64,000 bases of DNA from an uncultured Planctomycetota bacterium (lineage in GTDB: Bacteria; Planctomycetota; UBA1135; GCA-002686595), in NCBI GenBank assembly GCA_903928115.1, contig CAIYPP010000125.1:24076-88075 (forward strand). Direction: 5' to 3'. The translations under genes and the position numbers were made by a program. The first letter of the stretch is position 1. Each line of letters starts with the position of its first letter. Positions 24,870-33,722 of the stretch are shown in pieces. The notes beneath the pieces are model-generated. The model was not told the origin of the DNA. It did not search any database and worked only from the letters and a program-made list of their open reading frames with translations.

Positions 24870-26586
24870 CCTGCGCGGTCCACCTGCCGTCGGATACTCG
24901 CAGATCGATTCGCCCTGCCTTCACTGGCGGATCCACAGGCACGCGGAGCATTTCTCTTCCAGCAGGCCTCACGCGGATCTCGACGAGCTCGTCTCCGCCT
25001 AGCGTGGTGAGGATGTCCTCTCCGCAGGCGCCGAAGTACGACGGCTGCGGACCGCTCGCGCGGAGAGCCCGCTTTCCCGACTTGCCCACTAGCTCGACGC
25101 GCGCGTGCGGCGGCGCTCCCGCGATCAGGAGGGAACGCTCCGCGTCACCTCGCACGTTCATGAGGACACGCGCGGCCCCGCCGCACTGCGTCAGCACGAG
25201 GTCGGCGTCGCCATCTCCGTCCAGGTCGCCGCTGTAGAGCCCGCGTCCGACGAACGGAGTCGCACCGAGCGCTCCCGCCTCGGCGCGCAGCTCGCGGAAT
25301 CGTCCTGAGCCATCGTTCTCGAAGAGCTGCGAGCGCTGCGCGTGCGTCTTGCCGTCGTTGTAGAGATGAATGTTGTCGATGATGTGACCGTTGGTGACCG
25401 CGAGATCGAGATCGCCGTCGAGGTCGAAGTCCTCGAACACCGTTCCAAATCCCACCGGCATGCGGCTCGGCGCCTCGAGCCCAACGAGCAGCGTCACATC
25501 TTCGAAGAGCCCGGTCCCGTCGTTGCGATACAGCGTGTTCGACTCGTCGTCGAAGTTCGTGACGAAGAGATCGAAGTCACCGTCCTCGTCCACATCCGCA
25601 CTCGCGAGCCCCATGCCGGCCTCGGTCATGCCGCGCCCATCGACGCCGACTCCTGCGAGCAAGGTTCCGTCCTCAAACGTGCCATCGCCGCGGTTGAGCC
25701 ACAGGAAGTTCTCGGTGCTGTCGTTCGCGATGTAGAGGTCGAGATCTCCATCGGCCTCCACATCGACAGGCACGATGCCGAGCCCCTTCCCGAAAGACTG
25801 CGCGACGCCGTGCGTCTGCGTCGCGTCGTGGAAGTGCCCGCGTCCGTCGTTGATCCACAGGCGGTCCTGCAGCGCGGGGTACGCATCGGGATGACACGCC
25901 GAGCGCCAGCCCGGCTTGCGCTCTCCGCACCACAGCGGCCGCCGCAGGTCCACCTCGACGTAGCCAGTCACATAGAGATCGAGGTCTCCATCGCCCTCCG
26001 CGTCGAAGAGCATCGCCGCGCTCGTCCAGCGCTGGTCTCCCAGCCCGCTTTCCGCCGTCGCATCGCGGAACGACCCGCGTCCGTCGCCGAGGAGGAGCAC
26101 ATCGGCACCGAGATTCGTCACATACACATCGAGGTGCCCGTCTCCATCGACGTCACCTACCGTTGCGCCCATCGCATAGCCCGTGTGCGCCGCCGCGCCG
26201 CTGCGTTCCGTCGCGTCCACAAAACGCGCATGCCCGTCATTCAAGAACAGCCGATTGACGGGGAGGACGCCGCTCGGCTCCACGAACGTGCCCGGCGCAT
26301 CTCCCCCGAGCCGCATCGGCCCGCCCTGCAAAAGGTAGATGTCGAGATCGCCGTCCTCGTCCGCATCGAAGAGCACTCCACCCGCGCCCATCGTCTCCGG
26401 GAGGTGCTTCTCTTCGCTCAGCCCCGCGTCGTGCACGAACCTCACCCCCGAGGCCTCCGTTGCGTCGACGAACCAAGGCGCACCCGCCGCGCTTGCGGCA
26501 CTCGAATCCACGCGCGACACGGGATCGGGGGACTCGCCTCCGCACGCACCGAGCAGCGCCAGCGCGCCGAAAAGCAAGCGCCTCAT
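24856..26586 (-). CDS. FG-GAP/VCBS repeat lipoprotein with ASPIC/UnbV-type C-terminus (CRTAC1-like)
   Basis: Exported protein of about 576 aa. The signal peptide has lipobox 'LLGAC'. At least seven calcium-binding-like FG-GAP repeats follow ('DADEDGDLDIYLLQGG', 'DVDGDGHLDVYVTNLG', 'DVEADGDLDLYIANDS', 'DVDEDGDFDLFVTNFD', 'DFDLDGDLDLAVTNGH'), building an integrin-alpha-like beta propeller. The last ~70 residues ('HARVELVGKSGKRALRASG') are the ASPIC/UnbV element. It likely has an adhesive or protein-binding surface role; ligand unknown. Its start touches the stop of the TPR gene (TGATG). The 3' end overlaps the convergent membrane-protein gene by 14 bases. Confidence 0.83.
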   Translation of the reverse strand: MRRLLFGALALLGACGGESPDPVSRVDSSAASAAGAPWFVDATEASGVRFVHDAGLSEEKHLPETMGAGGVLFDADEDGDLDIYLLQGGPMRLGGDAPGTFVEPSGVLPVNRLFLNDGHARFVDATERSGAAAHTGYAMGATVGDVDGDGHLDVYVTNLGADVLLLGDGRGSFRDATAESGLGDQRWTSAAMLFDAEGDGDLDLYVTGYVEVDLRRPLWCGERKPGWRSACHPDAYPALQDRLWINDGRGHFHDATQTHGVAQSFGKGLGIVPVDVEADGDLDLYIANDSTENFLWLNRGDGTFEDGTLLAGVGVDGRGMTEAGMGLASADVDEDGDFDLFVTNFDDESNTLYRNDGTGLFEDVTLLVGLEAPSRMPVGFGTVFEDFDLDGDLDLAVTNGHIIDNIHLYNDGKTHAQRSQLFENDGSGRFRELRAEAGALGATPFVGRGLYSGDLDGDGDADLVLTQCGGAARVLMNVRGDAERSLLIAGAPPHARVELVGKSGKRALRASGPQPSYFGACGEDILTTLGGDELVEIRVRPAGREMLRVPVDPPVKAGRIDLRVSDGRWTAQVTRR

Positions 26587-27596
26587 CACCGGCCTCCCAG
26601 TGCGTCGAGCCTCGCACGCAACTCTGCGTCCTGCGGCCGCAGCTCCAACGCACGCTGGAACTTCGCTCGCGCTTCGTCGCTGCGCCCGCTCTCCGCCAAC
26701 AAGTCGCCGCAGCGCACGAGCAACTTCGGATTGCCGCAGCGCTGGAACGCATTTTCCAACACGTCGAGGGCCTGCTGGAGGTTCTTGCGGTCCTCGCTCA
26801 AGAGCCTGGCGTGGCGCAGCGCCACCGGCACGAGCGCATCCCCTTGCGCCAACGCACTCGCGCGCTCGTACGCCTCCAGCGCCGCATCGACACGCCCCAG
26901 CGCGCGCTCCGCATCCCCGACCGCCGCGTGATTCGCTGCGTGAGTGGGGGCCAAATCGACGCCGCGCCGCGCGAAGTCGAGCTGATCGAGCAGCGGCGTC
27001 ACCTCGCGGTGCCGCTTCAAGAGGGCAACGCCTTCCTCGCGCCGCGGGCCACTGCGCAAGAGCATCCCGAGCCCATAGAGCGCCCCGGGCTCGACCGGAT
27101 CGAGCTCCAGTGCCTTGCGAAAACGCCGCTCCGCGCCTTCGCGATCCCCGCGCCGCACGGCGCTGCGCGCCGCCATCGACTCCACGCTCGCGCTGCGCCC
27201 GCCCGCGAGCCTCTCGAGCTCCGCAATTTCCCGATCCGCCTCCTCGAAGCGCTGCAACGCCTCCAAGGCGTCGACGCGCATCGCCACCTCGTCGGCGCGC
27301 GTCCGCCCGAGCTCGCCCAAGGCCGCCTCAAAGCGCCCCAGCCGAAACAGAGCCGTGCCCCGGGCCCGCGCGCCCTCCGGCCCAAGCCCGACGGAGTGCT
27401 CGATCACGGCCGCATATCGATGCACCTCCAACTCCGCCTCGACCACCCGCAGCAAGGCCGCCCGATCTCCCGGCCGCCCCTCCAGCTCGCGCCACCACAC
27501 CTCGATCGCCTCCGCCCGCCGCCCCGCGCGCCACAGCTCCTCCGCGCCCTGCCCGGGCCCGAGCACCACCGCCCCCCAAACCACCCAACCCCACAT
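26586..27596 (-). CDS. Tetratricopeptide-repeat protein
   Basis: 336-residue all-helical protein made of about eight TPR-like units ('AEELWRAGRRAEAIEVWWRE', 'RFRKALELDPVEPGALYGLG', 'AYERASALAQGDALVPVALR', 'KFQRALELRPQDAELRARLD'). A short hydrophobic N-terminus ('WGWVVWGAVVLGPGQG') could be a signal peptide. It precedes and overlaps the FG-GAP/ASPIC lipoprotein gene, a recurring pairing in planctomycetes, so the two products probably work together outside the cytoplasm (inference). No enzymatic motif is visible. Confidence 0.75.
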   Translation of the reverse strand: MWGWVVWGAVVLGPGQGAEELWRAGRRAEAIEVWWRELEGRPGDRAALLRVVEAELEVHRYAAVIEHSVGLGPEGARARGTALFRLGRFEAALGELGRTRADEVAMRVDALEALQRFEEADREIAELERLAGGRSASVESMAARSAVRRGDREGAERRFRKALELDPVEPGALYGLGMLLRSGPRREEGVALLKRHREVTPLLDQLDFARRGVDLAPTHAANHAAVGDAERALGRVDAALEAYERASALAQGDALVPVALRHARLLSEDRKNLQQALDVLENAFQRCGNPKLLVRCGDLLAESGRSDEARAKFQRALELRPQDAELRARLDALGGR

Positions 27597-27641
27597 ATCC
27601 GCATCCTATCGCCCCTTCCCGCGCTACCATGCGCCCCGCAC

Positions 27642-27715
<74 letters not shown>

Positions 27716-27897
27716 CTTCTCGGGCCCAAGAAGGGGCATCGAGTTGTCCCGAGGTGCCGGATTCGGGTGACTCGTGCGGTAAGAATCGCGGGAAGGGGCT
27801 GGTGAATCGCCGCGAAGGTGGGTGAACGGAGTCTCGGACGCGAGTCGACGCGTGAGGAGCGTGGGCGCTGGTGGCCGCGGTCGCGAGAGGAACGGGG

Positions 27898-27923
27898 GAG
27901 CGTTCAGTCTCGGATGAACGCTC
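27898..27923 (-). terminator. Strong hairpin downstream of the ABC/STAS operon
   Basis: Perfect 9-bp inverted repeat GAGCGTTCA (27898-27906) / TGAACGCTC (27915-27923) with an eight-base loop. It lies about 70 bases past the last stop codon of the minus-strand operon. It lacks a T run, so termination is plausible but not certain. The rest of the 27716-27990 spacer shows no gene or other signal that I can support. Confidence 0.45.
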
Positions 27924-27990
27924 GGAGTTGAGCCGCGAATGCAGGCTCGGTGAGTCGCACGCGAGGGAGGGAGGCGTCGAGCGGAATGGG

Positions 27991-28803
27991 TCAGACGTAG
28001 GAGCGCTGGAGGAGGGCGGCGACGTTGGCGTCCATTTGTTCGCGGCGGCGGACTTGTTCGAAGCGGGAGAGGAGGTCTTCGGGGCGGGCGCGGGAGCGGT
28101 CGGGGCCCTGCAGGTCGTGGAGGATTTGGCCGCGGTGCATCATCACGATGCGGTCACCGAGGTTGACGGCCTGCTGCATCGAGTGGGTCACCATCAGGGT
28201 GGTCAGGCGGTCGCGGCGGATCAGCTCGTCGGTGAGGCGGATGACCTGATCGGCGCTCTTGGGGTCGAGGGCGGCCGTGTGTTCGTCGAGCAGCAGGAGG
28301 TCGGGCTTGCGCCAAGTGGCCATGAGCAGCGTCAGCGCCTGACGCTGTCCGCCGGAGAGGCTCCCGATCGCGTTGTCGAGGCGATCCTCGAGGCCCATGT
28401 TGAGCGTGCGGATACGGTCGCGGAACTCCTGTCGCACACGGCGGTCGAGCGCTGGGCCGAAGCCGCGCGGCTGGCCGCGGCGCGCAGCCAGCGCGAGGTT
28501 TTCCGCGATCGTCATGTTCGGCGCGGTGCCGCTGAACGGGTTCTGGAAGACGCGACCGATCAGCGCGGCGCGGCGGTGCTCGGGCCAGCGCGTGATGTCG
28601 TGGCCCGCGAGACGGATCGTGCCGGAGTCGACGAAGAACGTGCCGGCAACCGCGTTGAGCAGCGTCGACTTCCCCGAGCCGTTGGTACCGATGATGATCA
28701 GGAACGAGCCGGGCTGGAGGTCGATGCTGACCCCTTGCAGCGCGCGCACCTCGTTGGGCGTGCTCGGATGGAACGTGCGGCGAACGTCGCGGAGCTCGAG
28801 CAT
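27991..28803 (-). CDS. ABC transporter ATPase (BPL_TP_2/TrpZ-type importer)
   Basis: 270-residue ATP-binding subunit. Walker A is GTNGSGKST, with a Q-loop near 'GRVFQNPFSGTAPNMTIAEN'. The signature is LSGGQRQALTLLMA, and Walker B LLLLDEH is followed by TAALDPKSA; the H-loop is in 'LMVTHSM'. The DEHTAALDP and QALTLLMA wording is characteristic of the ATPases paired with PF04392-type substrate-binding proteins (TrpZ/YtrZ-like). It begins two bases after the permease and closes the five-gene operon. The imported substrate is unknown. Confidence 0.88.
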   Translation of the reverse strand: MLELRDVRRTFHPSTPNEVRALQGVSIDLQPGSFLIIIGTNGSGKSTLLNAVAGTFFVDSGTIRLAGHDITRWPEHRRAALIGRVFQNPFSGTAPNMTIAENLALAARRGQPRGFGPALDRRVRQEFRDRIRTLNMGLEDRLDNAIGSLSGGQRQALTLLMATWRKPDLLLLDEHTAALDPKSADQVIRLTDELIRRDRLTTLMVTHSMQQAVNLGDRIVMMHRGQILHDLQGPDRSRARPEDLLSRFEQVRRREQMDANVAALLQRSYV

Positions 28804-28805
28804 GG

Positions 28806-29750
28806 CTAGCGCGCTCCCTCCGCGGCCGACGCGCGCGGCGCGCGCAGCTTGCGCATCCAGCGCGGCCCCACGAGCGCGAGGAAGACGAACAGCGCCGTGA
28901 CGATCTTGAGGTCGTTGGGATCGAGGCCCCAGCGCAGCGCGACGGCCACCAAGAGGCGGAAGAGAACCGAGCCCATCACCGCGCCGGTGATCAAGAAGCC
29001 GAGCGTGGCCGTACCGACGAGCGCCTCGCCGATGATCACGCTCGCGAGGCCCCACACGACCATGCCGATGCCCATCTGCACATCGGCGAAGCCTTGGTAT
29101 TGCGCCAAGAGCGCACCGGAGAGCGCGATCAGTCCGTTGGAGAGCGCGAGGCCGAGGATCAGAACGCGGTCCGTGTTCACGCCGAGAGCACGGATCATCT
29201 GCGCGTTGTCCCCCGTCGCGCGCATGGCGGTGCCGAGGTTCGTGCGGAAGAACCAGTGCAGGGCGAAGCCCACGATGCACACCAGTGCAAAGCCGCCGCC
29301 GAGCGCAGCAAGGTCGCGGGTGCTGACTTCCCACGGTCCGAGCTGGACGGTCGGCGCGCCCTGCGCAAGAAAGCCAGCGAGCTGCTCCATGTCGGTCAGC
29401 AACGTGCGCACCGACATGAGCGGGACGTTGCTCTTGCCCATGACGTGCAAGTTGACGGAGTAGAGCGCGGTCATCACGAGGATGCCGCTCAACAGGCCAT
29501 TGATCGAAAAGCGCGTGTGGAGGAGGCCCGTCAGCGCGCCGGCCACAAAACCCGCGAGGAAACCAGCGCCTGTCGCGAGCAACGGCTCGCACCCGGCGAG
29601 CAACAGCACCGCGCAAACGGACGCGCCGAGCGTGAACGAGCCCTCCGCCGTGATGTCGGGGAAATTGAAGATGCGGAAGCTCAAGTAGACGCCGAACGCG
29701 AGCATCGCGAGCAGCAGACCAATCGTCAGCGCGCCGAGCAGGAGCGTCAC
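28806..29750 (-). CDS. ABC transporter permease (branched-chain-type, BPL_TP_2)
   Basis: 314-residue inner-membrane permease with about eight to nine helices. The N-terminal 'FRIFNFPDITAEGSFTLGA' matches permeases of the TrpY/YtrY class, where 'FPDLTVDGSF' is the hallmark. 'FSINGLLSGILVMTALYSVNL' and the cytoplasmic coupling stretch 'GTAMRATGDNAQMIRALGV' are further family features. The gene overlaps the STAS gene by four bases and precedes the ATPase by two, so it is part of the same transcript. Confidence 0.87.
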   Translation of the reverse strand: MTLLLGALTIGLLLAMLAFGVYLSFRIFNFPDITAEGSFTLGASVCAVLLLAGCEPLLATGAGFLAGFVAGALTGLLHTRFSINGLLSGILVMTALYSVNLHVMGKSNVPLMSVRTLLTDMEQLAGFLAQGAPTVQLGPWEVSTRDLAALGGGFALVCIVGFALHWFFRTNLGTAMRATGDNAQMIRALGVNTDRVLILGLALSNGLIALSGALLAQYQGFADVQMGIGMVVWGLASVIIGEALVGTATLGFLITGAVMGSVLFRLLVAVALRWGLDPNDLKIVTALFVFLALVGPRWMRKLRAPRASAAEGAR

Positions 29751-30988
29751 GGCAGGCCCTCCTCGATGCGCTCGACGGGCGAGAGCCAGTAGGCACCGCG
29801 GAAGAGCTCCGTCTGACCGATACCTTCGTAGGGTCGGTCATCCGCCATGAGGTGCAGGAGCGAGGTGGGAAGCGCGCTCTCCAGGAACTGACGGACCGCG
29901 GTCCCGAGGTCGAGGGCGCCCTGCTGCACCGGCCGATAAGGAAGCACGAGCGCGTGGATGTGGGCGTGCAGCGAGCTGCCCTCGGCGACGGGCCGAACGT
30001 GCGCACGCAGGGGCGCCGAAGGTTCGCGCGTCACGATGCCGCACAGGAGCGCCGTGCTGCGCTCCGTTCCGCGCTCCGTCGTGAACGACATCCGATCTCG
30101 CACCGCCGGAAACTCGAACAAGCTGCTGCCGCCGAGCAGAGCAGGCGACCGAGTGAGCTGCGCACCGACGATGCAGCCTGTCTCCGCGGCGAGTGCCACT
30201 GCGAAGGTCGGCGCGCTGCACTGCCGCGCGAAGGACTCCAAGAGCTCGCTGAGCGCAAGTCCGCCGCTCTCCGCCGACGCACGGAATCGGCCGTGATCCT
30301 GGAAGCGCCCCGTGCCTCGAATCGCCGTCAGCGCCTGCACGGTCGGCTGCAACGATCCTGCGGCGAGCACGTAGTCGGGAACTTGGCTCCCGTCGGGCGC
30401 CAAGGTTGCGGCCGCGCCGCCGAGCGCGAAGAACTCGCCGAATCGGGACTCGCAGTCGGCATAGCCCGAGCCCATCGCGCCGATCCCGAGGCCCCAAGTC
30501 TCCGCGGGGAACTGCAGCGTGCGGCAGTCGGCTGCGCTGGCGCCGCCGAGCAGCACACGCTCCGGCGCGCCATGCACCGAAACGCGCATCGCGGTGGCGC
30601 CCGAAGACGGCTGGACTTCGAGTACCACCGCGCCGTCGTGAACTTCGCGCACCGTCGCTGCCGGCGCGACGGGCTTCGCAGCCTGGCGCGCCTGCTTGAC
30701 GATGTTCGCGAGGCCGACCATGCGCAGGATGCCGTCGACCTGCTCGCTGGGGCTGACCACGGACAGCGAGCCGCGGATGCCGTGCAGCGCGCGGTGGTGC
30801 TTCACCAGCACACGAATTCCAGCAGAGCTGATGTAGTGCACGGATCCCATGTGCAGCTCGACATGATGGCAGCCGGCGCGGATGACCTCGTCGATGGCCG
30901 ATGCCACGAACTCGCTCCACTCGGCGTCGAGGCGGCCCTTCAGCCAAAGCTCGACGAGCTCCGCTTGCTGGACTTTTTGAATCTCCAT
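29747..30988 (-). CDS. STAS-domain protein with large C-terminal domain of unknown function
   Basis: 413 residues. Positions 1-100 form a STAS (anti-sigma-antagonist) domain: 'ELVELWLKGRLDAEW' strand and turn, then 'VHYISSAGIRVLVKHH', with Ser54/Ser55 at the site phosphorylated in SpoIIAA/RsbV. From about residue 125 to the end is a separate domain that I do not recognise. It is rich in short conserved-looking strands ('GLGIGAMGSGYADCESRFGEF', in part GLGIGAMGSGYADC; 'QVPDYVLAAGSLQPTVQAL'). The gene is wedged between the substrate-binding protein and the permease with overlaps on both sides, so it is an integral part of the transporter operon. An output or sensing role of the C-terminal part is inference. 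Confidence 0.75.
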   Translation of the reverse strand: MEIQKVQQAELVELWLKGRLDAEWSEFVASAIDEVIRAGCHHVELHMGSVHYISSAGIRVLVKHHRALHGIRGSLSVVSPSEQVDGILRMVGLANIVKQARQAAKPVAPAATVREVHDGAVVLEVQPSSGATAMRVSVHGAPERVLLGGASAADCRTLQFPAETWGLGIGAMGSGYADCESRFGEFFALGGAAATLAPDGSQVPDYVLAAGSLQPTVQALTAIRGTGRFQDHGRFRASAESGGLALSELLESFARQCSAPTFAVALAAETGCIVGAQLTRSPALLGGSSLFEFPAVRDRMSFTTERGTERSTALLCGIVTREPSAPLRAHVRPVAEGSSLHAHIHALVLPYRPVQQGALDLGTAVRQFLESALPTSLLHLMADDRPYEGIGQTELFRGAYWLSPVERIEEGLP

Positions 30989-32973
30989 CAGCGCAAGACC
31001 TCGTCGGCTCGCGAAACGAGCTCAGGAGGGAAGACGATGCCAAACCTTGCGGCGACCGGCAGATTCAGCTCGAGCTTCGTCTTCGTAATCAGCGTGAACG
31101 GGATGTTCGCCGGCGACTCGCCGCGCAGCACGCGCGCGGCGACACGACCTGACTCCAGCCCGTTCTCGTAGAAGTCCGTCGAAAGCCCCATGACGGCCCC
31201 CGACTTCACGTTTCCATAGGCAAAGGTGAAGAGCGGGACGTTCGAACGCTGCGCCGCCATGGCGATCGAGGCGAACGCTACACCGCTCTGGTTGTCGGTG
31301 ATTTGGCAAAAAGCGTCGATGCCGCGCTGACACAACGCGAGCGCGGCGTCCGGGATTTCGCCTCCGGTCGTGACCCCAATCGCCTCGAATTCGTATCCAG
31401 CCGCCTTGGCGAGGCGCTCGAAGTCCTCCTTGTAGAACACCGAGTTGATCTCGGACGGCACGAAGAGCGTGCCGATGCGACGGGCCTTCGGAAGAATCTG
31501 CCTCAGCAGCGTCAGCATTTCCGCATGCGGTGCTCCGAGGTAGCTGCCCGTGACGTTCGGCAAGTGGGCGGTCGGGCTTTCTCCAGCGCCCGCGAGCATT
31601 GGATTCGCGACGAGAGTGAAGACGATCGGCACGGTCTTCCCGCGCCGCAGCACCATCTGCAACGCCGGTGTGGTGCTCGCAATCATCAGGTCCGAGCCGT
31701 CTGTCACCACCGCATCCACGAGGGTACTCAAGGTCGCCATGTCGCCTTGGGCAGAGCGTCGGCGAACCTCGATGTCTACGCCGTCGACCAATCCAGCGCT
31801 CTCGAGCCCATCGAACAAGCCTTGGCGAGCGAGATCGACGTTCAGCGTGTCGACGTACTCGATGAAGTCGACGCGCAGCTTGCGAGTGGGGGAGCTCTTG
31901 GTCGGCGCGGGGGCGTCCGACTTGCGGACCACGACGCTGCCGTCGAGTTCGACGATCCTCGCTGCGGATTCCAGAAGATCCGCTGGGAAACTCCAATCAC
32001 CACCGATGTCGGCGAGCGTCTTGCGATTCAGGACGAGCATCTCGGGAACGCGGTTTTCGATCGCGACTGTGGCCGGATCCTTGCCCTCGAGGACGTCGGC
32101 AGCGAGATCGCCGATCATCCTCCCGATCTCGGCATAGTCCGAGCCGAGGTCGAAAAGACCGCCCTTCTCGGAAGTCGGCGGAATCACCGAGAACACAGGA
32201 AGCTTCGAGCGTGCGGCCGTGCCGGTGACGACGTCGATGGCGCCGAGAACGCACACATCGCCCGTGACGAACAGAGCGTCGATCCCACGTGAAATGAGGG
32301 AGCTGAGCGACTCGAGCACCTCGTTGCTGTGCCCCGCATTGGCTTCGAGCAGCTCGATGCCGAGCTTTTCGCAGACCGTGCGCGTGAGCTTCGTCTGAGC
32401 CTCACTATTCGCCTCGGCGGGGTTCCACACGAGCCCGACGCGGCTGAGGCTGGGATTCATGCGACGAGCGACCGCGAAGCAGCGCTCGATCGGCTGCATC
32501 GAGCCGAAACCCGCCATCCACGGCGGGTGCTCGAGCGGATTCTCACGGCGAATGCCGACCCCCGCAGCGAAGGGATCGGAGACACAGCCGAAGACGTGCT
32601 TCACATGGGCGTGGTCCCGATTGGCGTTCGCCACCGTCTGCATGGAGACGGTGGTGACCGTGATCACGAGGTCGTTGCTGCCGGACACCACGTCGCGCGC
32701 GATGGCGTTGGCCGTCGGAATGTCCGCCTCCGCGTTGTACTTGCGGAGCTCGATCTTCCCTCCATCACGGAAGCCGCGAGCATCGAGTCCTCGCAAGACG
32801 CCTTCGACGGTCTGATCGAGCACGAGCTGAGACGCATGCTGCACCAGCGCAACGCGCTGAGTCTTGCTCGCCCCGCGCGCCTGCTTCGAACGCCAGTCCG
32901 ACCAAAGCAAGAGCCCCGACACGAACGCGATCAACAACAGCCCGGGCAGCAGCTTGCGCAGGGTGGGGAGCAT
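30988..32973 (-). CDS. Tandem ABC substrate-binding protein (two PF04392-type domains)
   Basis: 661 residues with one N-terminal hydrophobic helix ('LLPGLLLIAFVSGLLLW') that lacks a lipobox Cys and so probably serves as membrane anchor. Two homologous binding domains follow. The first (about residues 38-340) has 'RVALVQHASQLVLDQTVEG' and 'SLSRVGLVWNPAEANSEAQ'; the second (about 365-655) has 'LRVDFIEYVDTLNVDLARQG' and 'ARRIGTLFVPSEINSVFYKE'. Each repeats the ABC_sub_bind pattern, including 'GIDALFVTGD' / 'GIDAFCQITDN' near the ligand cleft. Start ATG 32973. It overlaps the STAS gene by one base (TGATG). Confidence 0.83.
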   Translation of the reverse strand: MLPTLRKLLPGLLLIAFVSGLLLWSDWRSKQARGASKTQRVALVQHASQLVLDQTVEGVLRGLDARGFRDGGKIELRKYNAEADIPTANAIARDVVSGSNDLVITVTTVSMQTVANANRDHAHVKHVFGCVSDPFAAGVGIRRENPLEHPPWMAGFGSMQPIERCFAVARRMNPSLSRVGLVWNPAEANSEAQTKLTRTVCEKLGIELLEANAGHSNEVLESLSSLISRGIDALFVTGDVCVLGAIDVVTGTAARSKLPVFSVIPPTSEKGGLFDLGSDYAEIGRMIGDLAADVLEGKDPATVAIENRVPEMLVLNRKTLADIGGDWSFPADLLESAARIVELDGSVVVRKSDAPAPTKSSPTRKLRVDFIEYVDTLNVDLARQGLFDGLESAGLVDGVDIEVRRRSAQGDMATLSTLVDAVVTDGSDLMIASTTPALQMVLRRGKTVPIVFTLVANPMLAGAGESPTAHLPNVTGSYLGAPHAEMLTLLRQILPKARRIGTLFVPSEINSVFYKEDFERLAKAAGYEFEAIGVTTGGEIPDAALALCQRGIDAFCQITDNQSGVAFASIAMAAQRSNVPLFTFAYGNVKSGAVMGLSTDFYENGLESGRVAARVLRGESPANIPFTLITKTKLELNLPVAARFGIVFPPELVSRADEVLR

Positions 32974-33066
32974 GGGGGGGCTCGGCGGGGCCGAGGTTAG
33001 CGGACGATGCACGAGTCCGCGCACCCCAGAACCAGTTTTTCCGAGCGGGACTCGCGGCGCGACGTC

Positions 33067-33498
33067 TCAGCGAGCGCCCGCGCCCTGAGGCAGGTCCCAC
33101 TCCACCTCGACGACATTCTTCCCACCTTGGCGGCTCCAGCGCTGCCGGTCGGTCGTGCACTTCACGAAGTGAATGCCTAGACCGCCGATCTCGCGCTCTT
33201 CTATCGCGAGTTCCAGATCCGGCGTTGCTCTTGAAAAGGGATCGAAGGACGGACCACAGTCTTCGAGCCGCAGCTGCAACGTCGTTCCATCGCGGCGCAG
33301 CGTGACATCCATGGTGGCGTTCGCGCCGAGCCCGCTGTGGTGACAGACGTTCAGCATCAGCTCTTCGAGCACGAGCCGCAGTGTTCCGAGCTTCGACTCG
33401 CCCAGGTCCCAGCTGGCGCCAACCGCTACGAGTTGGTCGAGCGCAGCGAAGACCGCGGGCTCTTCGAGCCGAACTTGCAGCGCATACGACGACTCCAT
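33067..33498 (-). CDS. RsbW/SpoIIAB-like anti-sigma factor / serine kinase (HATPase_c_2)
   Basis: 143-residue GHKL ATPase. The N box is 'LVLEELMLNVCHHSG' (Glu46, Asn50), the G1 box 'EDCGPSFDPF', and the G2 segment 'EIGGLGIHFVKCTTD'. This layout matches SpoIIAB/RsbW kinases that bind sigma factors or effectors and phosphorylate STAS-domain antagonists. It is the first gene of the minus-strand operon, 93 bases upstream of the tandem substrate-binding protein; the STAS protein two genes later is its obvious partner. Whether its target is a sigma factor is not shown by sequence. Confidence 0.83.
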   Translation of the reverse strand: MESSYALQVRLEEPAVFAALDQLVAVGASWDLGESKLGTLRLVLEELMLNVCHHSGLGANATMDVTLRRDGTTLQLRLEDCGPSFDPFSRATPDLELAIEEREIGGLGIHFVKCTTDRQRWSRQGGKNVVEVEWDLPQGAGAR

Positions 33499-33722
33499 CT
33501 ATCGAGCCCCCGATCCGTGCCGCGCCTCTGTGGGGGGCGAGGACCGTCGTCTGTGGCTCATCTGCATGCGGCAAGGATAGTCCACGATGGGGGCTCGCGA
33601 AACCGAGGGACCGAATCCCAGCGGATGGCGGTCCCACTGGGTTCGGGGATGCGACGCCCTACACTTCGTGAGGTTCGCGCGCAGTGGTTCGCGGCGGACA
33701 TTCGATTTTTAGAGGAGCAGCA

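Noticed and set aside
27871..28809. 312-codon plus-strand frame opposite the ABC ATPase
   Set aside because: Antisense shadow: the minus strand carries Walker A, the signature and Walker B of an ABC ATPase in the same place.
33611..33650. Imperfect hairpin (CCGAATCCCAG / CTGGGTTCGG) upstream of the small lipoprotein
   Set aside because: It contains a bulge and a long loop, has no T run and matches no known element. It is too weak to list as a feature.
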